The translations under genes and the position numbers were made by a program. Shown one piece after another: positions 52,449 to 63,200 of a DNA stretch of 64,000 nt. Positions within the stretch are counted from its first letter, which is position 1. Each line of letters begins with the position of its first letter. The notes beneath the pieces are model-generated. The model saw only the letters and a list, made by a program, of their open reading frames with translations, was not told the DNA's origin and did no database searches. Source of the stretch: Kiritimatiellia bacterium (GTDB taxonomy: Bacteria; Verrucomicrobiota; Kiritimatiellia; UBA8416; YA12-FULL-48-11); assembly GCA_028716365.1 (NCBI GenBank), contig JAQUPZ010000009.1, forward strand, positions 124,001 to 188,000, written 5' to 3'.

Positions 52449-55400
52449 ATGAATATCAAATCACAGATCCTTTTATTGATGAGTTTTTTAATAATCATCA
52501 CCGCCAGCACTTTTTCCTGGATAGGTTATCAATCATCGAAAAAGGCCCTTCTGGAAGGTATAGATAATAAACTGCTTACGGCCGCTTGTTTTGCCAAAAC
52601 TATACTTTCTGACAATTACCACGATACTCTTATCGACAAAAACTCCATCTCACCTGAAGAATTCGACAGGATGGTAGATAGAAACAACAAGCTCTGCCTG
52701 TCTCTGGACCTCCAGTACATCTGGAGTGTAATGATTGTCAGCAATCAGATCGTTTTTACATCTGCAACTTCACCAGAAAAAGACATAAAAAAAGGTGACC
52801 ATGCCAGATTTTTTGATGTTCATCGAAATCCATCCGCCTTCGACAATGTATTTGGAACCATGAAGACTGATTACAGTTCCTTCACGAATGAATGGGGAAC
52901 CGGCCGAATGGTTCTTGTTCCCGGAACAGATAAAACCGGGCGAAAATACTGTTTCGGCGCCAGCATGGACACTGGCAACATTAATAAAATACTTACAAAT
53001 ACGATGAGAGAATCGTTTCTTCTTTTCCTGATCATCCTGACAGTTGGTATCTGTACAAGTTATTATCTTGCCGGGGTTCTATCGAGACCAGTTATTAAAT
53101 TAACCTCCATAGCAAAGAAAATAACCAGCGGTGATTACAATCAGAAAATTGATATCGGTGGAGGGAAAGAAGTCAAATCGCTTTCAGAGAGTATTGCGAC
53201 TATGAGTCTAGCTATCAGGGAGAAACTGGCCACAATCTGCGAGAGCGTGGAACTGTTCAGACGCGTATTTGATGAGGGATTAATAGGCGTGGTCATCATT
53301 GGACGTGATTTAAAATTTCTCAAGGTCAATCCAACCTTCTGCAGAATAACCGGTTACTCTCAGGAAGAACTGACTTCAATGACTTTTCCTGAAATTACTC
53401 ACCCTGATCATATTGAAAAGGATTCGGAAAACATAAAAAAGTTAGCGAACGGAGAGATTCCATATTACAGGACTGAGAAAAGATACTACAGAAAAGACGG
53501 TGCAGTTATATGGGTCAGTTTGGTCGCATCGGCTATTCGGGATAATACAGGGAACTTGCTTTACTTCCTCACCATGACCGAGGATATAACCGATAAAAAA
53601 CAATTGAATGAAGAGCTTCGCTGTAACGAAGAAAAGTTCCGATCTCTTTTTGAGAACATGACAGAGGGTATGACCCTAAACGAAGTAATTTATGATGCAA
53701 AGGGGAAGGCCGTTAATTACAGGATTGTAGATGTTAATCCTGCATTCGAGAAACACACAGGTATTTCTCCTGTAACGGCAAAAGGGAAACTCGCAACCGA
53801 ATTATACGGTACAGAATCTGCGCCATATCTCCCTCTATGGGCAAACGTTGCAGAAACAGGAAAACCACATCATACAGAAATATACTTTGGATCAGTCAAA
53901 CGGCACCTTGATGTCGCATGCTTCTCACCAAGAAAAGGATGGTTTGCAACAGTGTTTACGGACATTACGGAAAGAGTACAGATTGCAGATCAACTTCGTC
54001 AGAGCGAGGAGAAATTCCGATCATTGGTCGAAACAAGCAATGAATGGATATGGGAACTAAACGAAAAAGGTATAGGTACATATTCCAGTCCGAGCGTTAA
54101 AACTCTTCTTGGATATGGACCCGAGGATGTCATCGGCAAGACCCCACTGGATTTTATCCTTCCTGAAGACAGAAAGGAATTTGCAACAATTCACAATAAG
54201 ATTTTCAAAAGCAGAAAACCATTTGTACACGTTCTATATAGATGTCTCCATAAGAACGGCAGCATCATAATTCTTGAGGGATCAGGTGTGCCATTCTTTG
54301 ACTCAAACGGCCGATTTAAGGGATATCGCGGAATCAATCGCAACATAACCGAGCGTAAGCGGATGGAAGAACAGATCACGAAATTAAGTTTCCTCAAGGA
54401 ACGTCTAATTGGCACACAGAGCCTCAACGAGATACTTAAAATCGTCACGGATGGAATTGTGGAGTTTCTAGGCGCCGATTTTGCCAGAATATGGCTGATA
54501 GAAGAAGGCGACCTGTGTGAAAAAGGTTGCTTTAATGGTGAATTTAGCGAGGGTCCGAATGTCTGCCGTGATAGAACCCGTTGCCTTCACCTTGTGGCCA
54601 GTTCAGGTCGTTATACCCATATTGACGGCAACCACCGCAGAGTTCCCGTTGGGTGTTACAAAATAGGACGTGTCGCATCAGAAGAGGATCCCTGGTTTGT
54701 CACGAACGATGTCACTAATGATCCCCGAGTTCATGACCACGTGTGGGCTCAGTCCCTCGGATTGGTTTCATTTGCGGGATTTAAACTCACCTCCGAAGAA
54801 GGTAGACCAATCGGTGTCTTGGCCCTGTTCAACAAACAGCCAATTTCCTCATTCGGAGAAGGTTTGCTGAAAGATCTTACCAATTATTTATCTCAGGTGA
54901 TCATGTCAAAAAAGTCTCTGGAGGCACTGCAGAAAAGCGAAACAAAATTCAGAACCATTTTCGAGAATGCAAACGACGCCATATTCCTCATGAAAGACGA
55001 TATATTTGTCGATTGCAATACCAAGACATTACAGATGTTTCAATGCGCAAGAGACCAAATCATCGGACAGTCCCCATATAGATTCTCACCACCGCTCCAG
55101 CCTGATGGACGCGACTCGAAGGAAAAAGCTCTTGAGAAGATAAACGCAGCACTTGCGGGTAATCACCAATATTTTGACTGGAAACACTGTCTATATGACG
55201 GGACCCTTTTTGATGCCGAGGTAAGCCTCAACCCTATAGTATTAGGGGGTAATTTATTCATCCAGGCAATCGTCCGCGACGTCACCGAACACAAAAAGGC
55301 CGAACAAGCCATCCTGGAACTGAACAGGGATCTGGAACAAAGGGTAAAAGACCGTACGTTGCGGTTGGAACTGGCAAACAAGGAATTGAATGCTTTTGCT

Positions 55401-56069
55401 TACTCCGTGTCTCATGATCTCAGGGCACCTCTAAGAAGTATAGATGGCTTCAGCAAGGCTGTACTGGAAGATTTTTCAGATAAACTGAACGATGAGGGCC
55501 GCGATTATCTTCAAAGACTTAGACGCGCCAGTCAACATATGGCAGCACTAATCGATGACCTGTTGAAACTGTTCAGAGTTACGAGTAGCGAACTGAATAT
55601 CTCGGACGTCAATTTGAGTCTTATAGCTGAAACTGCAATTACAGGTCTGCGCAAAACAGACCATCAAAGAAATGTTGAAATAATCATACCACCAGAGATC
55701 AAAATAAAGGCTGATCCACATTTGATGTTAGTCGTCATGGAAAATCTTCTTGGAAATGCATGGAAATTTACATCAAAAAAACAAAAAGCAAGAATCGAAC
55801 TCGGGGTATTCGAAAAGAATAAACAGGTTATCTATTATGTACGCGACAATGGAGCGGGATTTGACATGGCTTTTGTACATAAATTATTCGGCGCTTTCCA
55901 GAGACTGCACAGCGTTGAAGATTATCCCGGCGATGGCATCGGCCTGGCAAGTGTCCAGAGGATAATTCACAGGCATGGTGGCTGGATCTGGGCAGAAGGT
56001 AAACCTGACGAGGGTGCAACATTTTATTTCACACTGGATTCTGGGACCACCGTCACGAAGGAGGTATAA
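52449..56069 (+). CDS. Membrane sensor histidine kinase with multiple PAS domains and a GAF domain
   Basis: About 1206 aa from the ATG at 52449 (a GTG at 52434 is the alternative). TM1 near residues 5-25, a 150-residue extracytoplasmic sensor, TM2 near 190-210 (ESFLLFLIILTVGICTSYYL), then HAMP. Four PAS modules follow (e.g. RRVFDEGLIGVVIIGRDLKF, KFRSLVETSNEWIWELNEKG), with a GAF domain between the third and fourth holding a Cys cluster. The HisKA box is AYSVSHDLRAPLRSIDGFSK with the phosphorylated His near 988. HATPase N- and G-boxes are VMENLLGNAWKFTS and DNGAGFDMAFVHKLFGAF. It has no receiver of its own; the Rcp1-like receiver starting 2 nt later is its likely partner. Confidence 0.9.
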   Translation: MNIKSQILLLMSFLIIITASTFSWIGYQSSKKALLEGIDNKLLTAACFAKTILSDNYHDTLIDKNSISPEEFDRMVDRNNKLCLSLDLQYIWSVMIVSNQIVFTSATSPEKDIKKGDHARFFDVHRNPSAFDNVFGTMKTDYSSFTNEWGTGRMVLVPGTDKTGRKYCFGASMDTGNINKILTNTMRESFLLFLIILTVGICTSYYLAGVLSRPVIKLTSIAKKITSGDYNQKIDIGGGKEVKSLSESIATMSLAIREKLATICESVELFRRVFDEGLIGVVIIGRDLKFLKVNPTFCRITGYSQEELTSMTFPEITHPDHIEKDSENIKKLANGEIPYYRTEKRYYRKDGAVIWVSLVASAIRDNTGNLLYFLTMTEDITDKKQLNEELRCNEEKFRSLFENMTEGMTLNEVIYDAKGKAVNYRIVDVNPAFEKHTGISPVTAKGKLATELYGTESAPYLPLWANVAETGKPHHTEIYFGSVKRHLDVACFSPRKGWFATVFTDITERVQIADQLRQSEEKFRSLVETSNEWIWELNEKGIGTYSSPSVKTLLGYGPEDVIGKTPLDFILPEDRKEFATIHNKIFKSRKPFVHVLYRCLHKNGSIIILEGSGVPFFDSNGRFKGYRGINRNITERKRMEEQITKLSFLKERLIGTQSLNEILKIVTDGIVEFLGADFARIWLIEEGDLCEKGCFNGEFSEGPNVCRDRTRCLHLVASSGRYTHIDGNHRRVPVGCYKIGRVASEEDPWFVTNDVTNDPRVHDHVWAQSLGLVSFAGFKLTSEEGRPIGVLALFNKQPISSFGEGLLKDLTNYLSQVIMSKKSLEALQKSETKFRTIFENANDAIFLMKDDIFVDCNTKTLQMFQCARDQIIGQSPYRFSPPLQPDGRDSKEKALEKINAALAGNHQYFDWKHCLYDGTLFDAEVSLNPIVLGGNLFIQAIVRDVTEHKKAEQAILELNRDLEQRVKDRTLRLELANKELNAFAYSVSHDLRAPLRSIDGFSKAVLEDFSDKLNDEGRDYLQRLRRASQHMAALIDDLLKLFRVTSSELNISDVNLSLIAETAITGLRKTDHQRNVEIIIPPEIKIKADPHLMLVVMENLLGNAWKFTSKKQKARIELGVFEKNKQVIYYVRDNGAGFDMAFVHKLFGAFQRLHSVEDYPGDGIGLASVQRIIHRHGGWIWAEGKPDEGATFYFTLDSGTTVTKEV

Positions 56070-56071
56070 TC

Positions 56072-56515
56072 ATGGAAAATAAAATTATTCTGCTTGTTGA
56101 AGACAACCCTGACGATGTAGATCTTACCCTTCGCGCTTTTAAAAAGAATAATATTGCAAATAGTGTTGTAATTAAACGGGATGGAGCAGAAGCACTTGAA
56201 TATCTGTTCGGAACCGAGAATCAATCGCCGCAAGAATGCAATCCTTTGCCGGCAATAATCCTGCTCGATATCAAACTTCCTAAAATAGATGGCATCGAGG
56301 TTCTTAAACGTTTACGGGCCAACCCGCGTACCAAAATCCTTCCTGTCATCATCCTTACATCTTCAACCCAGGAACAGGATATCATCGACAGTTACAGTTT
56401 CGGTGCCAACAGTTATGTTCGAAAGCCGGTGGATTTCGACCAGTTTATCGAAGCTGTGAGACAACTTGGTTTATATTGGCTGCTTCTAAATGAATTACCT
56501 CCGGCAGGAAAGTAA
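56072..56515 (+). CDS. Single-domain response regulator, Rcp1-like
   Basis: 147 aa, receiver only. ILLVEDNPDDVDLTLRAFKK holds the acidic pair, AIILLDIKLPKIDGIEVLKR the phosphorylated Asp (about D65), VIILTSSTQEQDIIDSYSFG the Thr/Ser switch, and NSYVRKPVDFDQFIEAVRQL the Lys. The extended beta4-alpha4 region and GLYWLLLNELPP end are typical of receivers that pair with phytochrome-like PAS/GAF kinases. AAGGAGG precedes the ATG, which lies 2 nt after the kinase stop. With no output domain it would relay phosphate or bind a target protein. Confidence 0.92.
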   Translation: MENKIILLVEDNPDDVDLTLRAFKKNNIANSVVIKRDGAEALEYLFGTENQSPQECNPLPAIILLDIKLPKIDGIEVLKRLRANPRTKILPVIILTSSTQEQDIIDSYSFGANSYVRKPVDFDQFIEAVRQLGLYWLLLNELPPAGK

Positions 56516-56518
56516 TAC

Positions 56519-57385
56519 ATGAACAGAAAAATCAGGGTTTTAATAGTTGAAGACTCCGAAGATGATACCATTTTGCTCGTCAGGATACTTCGCAAGGGCG
56601 GATATGATCCTGAATATTTGAGGGTTGATAATGCCCCATCCATGACTGAAGCGTTAAAATCGCGTTCGTGGGATATAATTATCTCGGATTATTCCATGCC
56701 CGATTTTGATGGACTCAAGGCGTTGAAACTTGTGCAAAAAAACGGCCTCGACATACCATTTATTATTGTGTCGGGAGTAATCGGCGAGAATGTTGCCGTG
56801 GCCGCGATGAAAGCCGGGGCACACGATTATCTGCTCAAGGACAATCTAAAGCGACTGCTCCCGGCCATTGCCCGGGAACTCAAGGAGGTAGCGGATCGTA
56901 AAAAACGAAGAGAAGCGGAAAAAGCGCTTTCATCCTCAATACTTGAACAAAAAAAACAGGAAAGTGTCCTTAAAGAGAAAAATATAGCACTCAAGGAAAT
57001 TCTCTCGCAGATAGAATCAGAAAAGGAAGAAATCAAACAACATATGACCGCGAACGTCGAAAAACTTCTCCTCCCGACACTTCGTGAACTCAAACGCAAG
57101 GGAAGTTCTATTGACAAACACTATATTGAACTGCTTGAAAAGAATCTCTCCAATATGACATCTGGCTTCACGAAAACCATGCGCGACAGAATATCACGAC
57201 TAAGTCCGCGACAATTGGAAATATGCAACATGATAAAGAGCGGTATGAAGAACAAGGAAATTGCCAGTTTAATGGGCATATCCCTTAGAACCGTCGAAAC
57301 CCACAGGAACGCCATCAGGAAAAAACTTGGAATCTCCGGAAATGACACCAATCTCACCACTTTTCTTAATAGTCCTGCACAATAG
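56519..57385 (+). CDS. Response regulator with coiled coil and LuxR-type DNA-binding domain
   Basis: 288 aa. Receiver at 1-125 (VLIVEDSEDDTILLVRILRK; WDIIISDYSMPDFDGLKALK with Asp near 57; IPFIIVSGVIGENVAVAAMK; GAHDYLLKDNLKRLLPAI). Then about 85 residues of charged coiled coil (KKRREAEKALSSSILEQKKQ and onward), then a LuxR/FixJ helix-turn-helix: LSPRQLEICNMIKSGMKNKE and IASLMGISLRTVETHRNAIR. A long coiled coil between receiver and HTH may signal dimerisation or reception from another partner. It starts 3 nt after the Rcp1-like receiver, so all are one operon. Genes under its control are not known. Confidence 0.9.
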   Translation: MNRKIRVLIVEDSEDDTILLVRILRKGGYDPEYLRVDNAPSMTEALKSRSWDIIISDYSMPDFDGLKALKLVQKNGLDIPFIIVSGVIGENVAVAAMKAGAHDYLLKDNLKRLLPAIARELKEVADRKKRREAEKALSSSILEQKKQESVLKEKNIALKEILSQIESEKEEIKQHMTANVEKLLLPTLRELKRKGSSIDKHYIELLEKNLSNMTSGFTKTMRDRISRLSPRQLEICNMIKSGMKNKEIASLMGISLRTVETHRNAIRKKLGISGNDTNLTTFLNSPAQ

Positions 57386-57433
57386 CTTTATATCCTCGCC
57401 AAAGTCCGGCAAACAGGCTACTTATATCCATAT

Positions 57434-57481
57434 ACGTAGTATATCCGTTACTAATGTGGGGTGACAGTTCTCCTGTCCCCG
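57434..57481 (+). promoter_or_regulatory. Palindrome and hairpin upstream of the receiver-PAS-kinase gene
   Basis: ATATAC-GTA-GTATAT (57431-57445) is a short palindrome that might serve as a LuxR-type site. A stem GGGG(TG)ACAG / CTGTCCCC follows at about 57458-57481, with a 2-nt bulge and 5-nt loop, ending 37 nt before the ATG at 57518. No T tract follows, so it is less likely to be a terminator. Confidence 0.3.
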
Positions 57482-57517
57482 TGTGATAATTCTAGCGAAC
57501 AAATAACAGGAGAAGGT

Positions 57518-59077
57518 ATGTTTATGGTAACAGAAGTAAAAAAACAACAGACCACAACGAAACCTCTTCCAAAGTCCCTATCTATTCTTCTTGCCGAAGA
57601 CTCGGAAGACGATGCTCTTCTGTTGATCCGACATCTTCGTGAGAACGGAATTATACCTGAATACACCCGGGTCTATACAAGACCCGACTGTGCCGCCGCC
57701 CTTGAAAAACAAAACTACGATCTTATTATCGCCGATTATACAATGCCCCAGTTCACCGCTCTCAACATCATTGAAATGGTAAAGGAACGCCAGATTGACA
57801 CACCAATTATCGTTGTATCCGGTACTATCGGAGAAGATGCGGCTGTTAATACCATGAGAGCAGGCGCCTGTGATTATATAATGAAAGGTAGTATGCGGCG
57901 ACTTATTCCTGCAATTGAACGAGAACTGGAAGAAGCAAAAATAAGAAAGGCACACAAGCGCGCAAAGAAAGTCAACCAACTGTTAAGTACGGCAATTGAA
58001 CAGGCTGCCGAAACAGTAGTTATTACTGATACAAAGGGTGTAATCGAATACGCAAATCCAGCTTTCCAGAACATAACGGGATACTCCCGCGATGAAGCGT
58101 TGGGAAAATCAATTAGCATAATGAAAAGTGGAAAACACAACGATGTTTTCTATAAAGAACTCTGGACAACCATCAGCTCCGGCAGGGTCTGGCAAGGACT
58201 GTTCAAGAACAAACGCAAGAATGGAACACTGTACGAAGAAGAAGTTACCATTTCACCCGTCCGTGATGGTTCGGGAAATATTACAAACTATGTCGCAGTC
58301 AAAAGGGACATAACCCACGAAATGGAACTCGAACAGCAATTAAGCCAGGCACAGAAACTGAAGGCCATAGGACAGTTCGCCCACAAGGTTGCTCATGATT
58401 TCACAAATGTGTTGATGATGATTTTAGGCAATGCTGAATTGGCAAAGAAGGAATTACCCCCATCATCCGGCGCACTGCATTACATCAGCGAAATTACAAA
58501 TGCCGCCAACAGGATTACTTCATTTGTTGCTGAACTCATGGCATTCGCGCATATGTCCCCTCCAAAAACAACAACCATCCGTATAGATCGGATAATAACC
58601 GGCATAGAGGAAATCATTAAAAAAGCTACATCACCAGCTATTACGTTTAACATCAACATCAAAGATCCCTGCGTTAAAGCAAAAGTGGATGTTTCGCGGA
58701 TAGAGCAGGTAATTGTCCATATGGTGGACAATTCCGTGGATGCCATGCCTCAAGGCGGAACACTGACAATAGAAGTATCGTCAACTGCCACATCAGCAGA
58801 AGATGCAATGCTCCTGCCGGCCAGCTTGCGTAACGAAGACGAACCAGCAGACAAGTACGCAATACTAACAATCAAAGATACCGGATGCGGAATCGCGGAA
58901 GATATACAGTCCAGAATATTTGAACCTTTCTTTACCACAAAGAAAACCAAACATAACGTGGGATTAGGACTTGCAATGGTTTATAAAATTGTCGAACAAC
59001 ATGATGGTCAGATCACAGTTCATAGCGCTCCCGGACAGGGTGCAACATTCAGGATATTCCTGCCCATGCCAGCCTGA
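57518..59077 (+). CDS. Hybrid protein: receiver, PAS, histidine kinase
   Basis: About 519 aa from the ATG at 57518, which has AGGAGAAGG just upstream; the GTG at 57461 is less likely. N-terminal receiver (ILLAEDSEDDALLLIRHLRE; LIIADYTMPQFTALNIIEMV with Asp near 73), then PAS (AETVVITDTKGVIEYANPAF), then the kinase core: GQFAHKVAHDFTNVLMMILG (His near 292), HMVDNSVDAMPQGG, IKDTGCGIAEDIQSRIFEPF, HNVGLGLAMVYKIVEQHDGQ. The receiver is close to that of the LuxR-type regulator upstream. A receiver at the N-terminus lets one kinase feed another, so this gene probably extends a phosphorelay from the sensor at 52449. No membrane helix. Confidence 0.9.
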   Translation: MFMVTEVKKQQTTTKPLPKSLSILLAEDSEDDALLLIRHLRENGIIPEYTRVYTRPDCAAALEKQNYDLIIADYTMPQFTALNIIEMVKERQIDTPIIVVSGTIGEDAAVNTMRAGACDYIMKGSMRRLIPAIERELEEAKIRKAHKRAKKVNQLLSTAIEQAAETVVITDTKGVIEYANPAFQNITGYSRDEALGKSISIMKSGKHNDVFYKELWTTISSGRVWQGLFKNKRKNGTLYEEEVTISPVRDGSGNITNYVAVKRDITHEMELEQQLSQAQKLKAIGQFAHKVAHDFTNVLMMILGNAELAKKELPPSSGALHYISEITNAANRITSFVAELMAFAHMSPPKTTTIRIDRIITGIEEIIKKATSPAITFNINIKDPCVKAKVDVSRIEQVIVHMVDNSVDAMPQGGTLTIEVSSTATSAEDAMLLPASLRNEDEPADKYAILTIKDTGCGIAEDIQSRIFEPFFTTKKTKHNVGLGLAMVYKIVEQHDGQITVHSAPGQGATFRIFLPMPA

Positions 59078-59121
59078 ACAATATTGTTAAGCCGGTTTCT
59101 TTTTGAAATCTGTTTCACGCA

Positions 59122-60246
59122 CTAGATCTTCAGGAATATTTTCTTCCTGTACAAAATATACAGGAATGTCCATGCAACTGCCACATACGCAATAGAATCC
59201 AGTAAGCTCGTCCAGTTGGCCGGATATAATTCAATCAAACCACCGAACAGAAACTTTGCAGCCTGAGAGAAACTGATGATCCGCGGCGCCAGATAGATGG
59301 TGATGGAATTCATGCCAATGACCACAAAAAAAGTAGTCCACCTTTTACAGTTCCAGACATCGATTACCAGATAAAACAGGGTGAACAGAAGAAGACTCAG
59401 TCCGCCTACAAAGCAGACAAAAGAGCTTGACCACAGGTTCTTATTAATTGGAAAAGTGAAATCCCATAACTTTCCGAGAAGGATAAATCCAATAGCAGCC
59501 AGCGCCATATAACACACTTTTTTAAGCGGTTTGTCGCCCAGGTAATTCGACATTACAAATTGACCGGTAAGCATGCCCAACAGCGCGGTAGAGATGGCAG
59601 GCAGCGTGCTCAGAATTCCTTCGGGATCGTGTACCTTCCTGTATAACCTGCCAGGCAGCAATAATCTGTCAATATAACCCGTCAGACTTCCTTCCATTGA
59701 ATAAGGATCTGTTGCCCCGAGATCGTGCGCAGGAAAGGATAATAGTAACAGCCAGTAACCAACCAGTATTCCCCAGAACCAGGTAATGCGGAATTTCAAT
59801 CCGCTGTTCATAAATATCAGAGCACCAAACATCCACGCCAGACCAATGCGTCCAAGGACGCTTCCATATCGCATGTTGGCAAAATTATTAAAATGTATGC
59901 CATTGTTACAAATGATCCCAAGGAGCACCAGAATCAGTCCACGTTTAATTACATGTACGTACAGTGCTCTTCTGTTCTCAGGACCGTGGTAACGTTTGGC
60001 CATGGAAAATGGGAAAGATATTCCCGCAATAAAAAGAAAGAGCGGAAATATCATGTCTTCAAATTTAAACCCATGCCATGGTACATGCTTTAGCTGACTG
60101 GCCCACCACTGCAAGACAGGCCAACCGGTAAGAGCAGCCAAGGCTGTAAATATCCCGCCGCCGCCCATGATCCAGAACATATCGAAACCGCGCAATGCAT
60201 CCAGAGAAAGCAGTCGTTTAATCTCAGGTTTATTCTCTTTTTCCAT
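59122..60246 (-). CDS. DUF5009 / HGSNAT-like membrane acyltransferase
   Basis: About 374 aa from the ATG at 60244-60246 (AGGA 7 nt upstream). RLLSLDALRGFDMFWIMGGG is the hallmark of the DUF5009/DUF1624 family related to human heparan-alpha-glucosaminide N-acetyltransferase. FEDMIFPLFLFIAGISFPFS and RYGSVLGRIGLAWMFGALIF are also conserved. Ten or so helices. The human enzyme moves acetyl from cytosolic acetyl-CoA to luminal glucosamine residues; bacterial members sit next to glycosidases and sulfatases and probably acetylate sugars in the periplasm. Here it is 17 nt downstream of the GH106-like gene and convergent with the hybrid kinase gene. Confidence 0.85.
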   Translation of the reverse strand: MEKENKPEIKRLLSLDALRGFDMFWIMGGGGIFTALAALTGWPVLQWWASQLKHVPWHGFKFEDMIFPLFLFIAGISFPFSMAKRYHGPENRRALYVHVIKRGLILVLLGIICNNGIHFNNFANMRYGSVLGRIGLAWMFGALIFMNSGLKFRITWFWGILVGYWLLLLSFPAHDLGATDPYSMEGSLTGYIDRLLLPGRLYRKVHDPEGILSTLPAISTALLGMLTGQFVMSNYLGDKPLKKVCYMALAAIGFILLGKLWDFTFPINKNLWSSSFVCFVGGLSLLLFTLFYLVIDVWNCKRWTTFFVVIGMNSITIYLAPRIISFSQAAKFLFGGLIELYPANWTSLLDSIAYVAVAWTFLYILYRKKIFLKI

Positions 60247-60262
60247 ATTCTGATCCTGTATT

Positions 60263-63200
60263 TTACTTCGCAAGTACTTTGATTACCGGTTCTGCCATCA
60301 AACCCAGAGGTTTAAGCTGATAGTCATAGGACCACCCTGCACCTGACGTATACCATGAACCTGATCCTGCCCAGTAACCTTTCGGCGTTTTTGTACTGTG
60401 TACCGGTCCGAACTCATTGATACGGTTGCCAAATACCGTAATATCCAGCTTGTGTACGCCTTTTCCGACCCTGCCAAGTTCAAGTCGCCATGGCGCAAAT
60501 GCAATCCGGCCAACAGGCTTCCCATCCAACGCCAGTGAAGTCAACGGACCCTTGAAGTTTGCCACTTCAACTGCCATCTCCTGATCCTGACCCTCAAAAG
60601 TAAAATGATAGGTCAAATTACCGGAGTAAAATGCCAAACCCTGTTTTGCCCAGTCACCAATTGATAGTTGTTTCGGGACAGCAACAAGCTTTGCTTCACG
60701 GCCGTTTAACTCCACACCAAAGTCACCAAGCAGATAACTCCACTCAATATTATTTTTCTTTGTCATTCCTATCGACATCATAAGTTCATGCGTACCGGAG
60801 TTCAGCGATGGTAACTGGATAGTCTTGATGGCCTCATCTACCCACCAGCCGATTACCTTGTTATCAACCGGCTTTCCATCCAGAGTGATATACATGTTAT
60901 CCGGCTCTTCTACGGCAAGCCGGGGAGATTCCACTTTCACATCTATTTTGATGGTATACTTGATCTCAAGACGGCCGAGTTCAGTTACCTTTTCATTCAC
61001 TGTCCACGGCTGGGCCATACCACCACCGCGTACCGGAATATTCAATTTCTTGCGCACGGCCCTGTCTATACGTAGGATTTCTTCCACCGGCTGCCACGGT
61101 TCATCGTTAAGCCGCCATGCCGCCTGGTCAAGAAGCAGAACATTCGACTGGGCAAGCGTTAAACCAACCGGTCCGGCAAGTTTTACGTCACCACCCCAGA
61201 CCTTCGACTCCGACTTCATTCCGCCCGCGCGCCAGCCAGGTTCCAGGGAAACAAGCAAATGCCCATGTGCAAAAAAAGGCCAGTCAAGCACTGTGCAATC
61301 ACCGTCACGTCGACTGGCCAGCTGTGCCATCTTGCCGGTGAATGTATCAAGCAGTGTCATTGACCAGTCACCTTTAATGCGCACACTGGCATCATGCTGG
61401 TTTTCACGGTCCAGGTTACACACAAAGACATGTCTTCGCGTACCATCATTCCTGATCTGATACAGAAAACAATCTGCGCGTTTCCCAGCTTCAACAACTT
61501 CAATCTCACGGAACGGCGCAAATGCTTCCACAATGCGGTCCTTATCCCAATCGACACGTATACATTTTTCGGCAAGTTTGACGGCCCGGTCAGACGGAAC
61601 CGCATCAACAAGTTTCGGGATTTGTCCGGCAAATATGATCTTGCCACCTGCCACCGCAAATTTCTCAAGACGATCAAGCGTTGTGGAACGAATTGTTGTC
61701 AACCACGGCACCAGCACGGCATCGTATGCCATTGCGCCAACTTTCAATTCTTTAGTTCCAGCATGTGGACATTGTTTCGGCAAAAGCGCTTCGCTGATGT
61801 AGTCGAAATCAAGCATTCCTCGTAACATCCATTCGGTAACGTCGAGAAACGCCTTGTCCTGTCGCCCTTTTTCCTCGCCTGTCTTGTCTCCCGGTCCCAT
61901 GAACAACCAATATGATTCTATGGGATGTATTACTCCGATTCTGACAAGAGGCTTGCCTCGGGTAATAACAGTATTGATACGGCTGAAATGATTCTCGATT
62001 AGAGGATACTCTTTATACCACGGGGACTGCCAGCCAATCGCCGCAGGATAGTCGCGTTTGGCTTCACCCGCCATGGATACCCACGCAAGATGCGGTACGC
62101 GCACGGTAATTCCAAGTGCTGCCTGCCAGTCGCCCTGCGCTTTGTGTCCGACAAAATCAAAATCCCATGCTGTAACGCCGTAAAGCTCGCTGAGCACACC
62201 GGGTCGGCCATACTGGTGAGCAATTGTTTGCGCCTGCTTGGCGGTAGTGAATTCCATGTGGTCGCAAAGCATGTCGATACCCGGCAATTGAAATCCACGC
62301 AGGCCGCGTAACGCATCTCCAACTTTGCCGGTTTGCGATCCAAGCGTCTGTTCAGCCATCAGATGTCCGGTAAGTGCTATACGATGTTTGTCGCACCATT
62401 TACCAATTAAATCACCAAACGTTGACGCAAAACGTTCGCTTGCATGATCGTAAAATTGATATCGTGTTACAGAGATTCTACCGTCAGGAAGTTCCCAGAA
62501 AAGTTCCGGCAATTTGTCTTCCAGTTTTTCTCCATAAGCCTTCTTATATGTTGAAGTATAATCATCCGTAAACGGCAGTGATCTGTCCCCTTTTTCGTCC
62601 GATTTTTTGGGAAGACGTACAGCACCATACTCCGGCTCATCCGTGAATATGGCCGGTACAACCGTACCCATACGGTCCCCTATGACAGATGCATACCGTT
62701 CATGTGTGACTTTTATGAACCGCTTGATTGCCTTTGGATTCATACTGTCAACGTATGTCTGGTTATTAAACCACGGCGAAGGATCATTCTTTCCGACATA
62801 GGCACACCAAACCTGCGCATTTTTTACGGCTTCTTCATCCTTCTTCAAGCGCCGGTATGACAACAGGCATCCTTTATCAAGCACAACTTCATATCGCCCA
62901 ACAAACGGACCACATGCCGGGTTTTCTTTCATCGTCAGGACAAGTTTTCTCTGTCGCAGGGATTCATCCCTTGTGACAATTCCCCCTGCCGAACCGGACG
63001 GCCAGCGGTCCTCATCATAAAGCCAGGCCAGCATGGATTCTTTCTGCGCCTTGTCAACGCAGGCCTTTATACATGACATATACTCATCGCCCATATATTC
63101 CGTATCGAGTCCAACACGAACATGCATGTGCGCACCGCCAAAACCCATTTCTTTCAGGGAATCAAGCTGACGCAACAGTTGTTCCTTATCCAACTTGCAG

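Noticed and set aside
59077..59088. AACAATATTGTT palindrome between convergent genes
   Set aside because: A 12-bp AT-rich palindrome is weak as terminator and has no other support.
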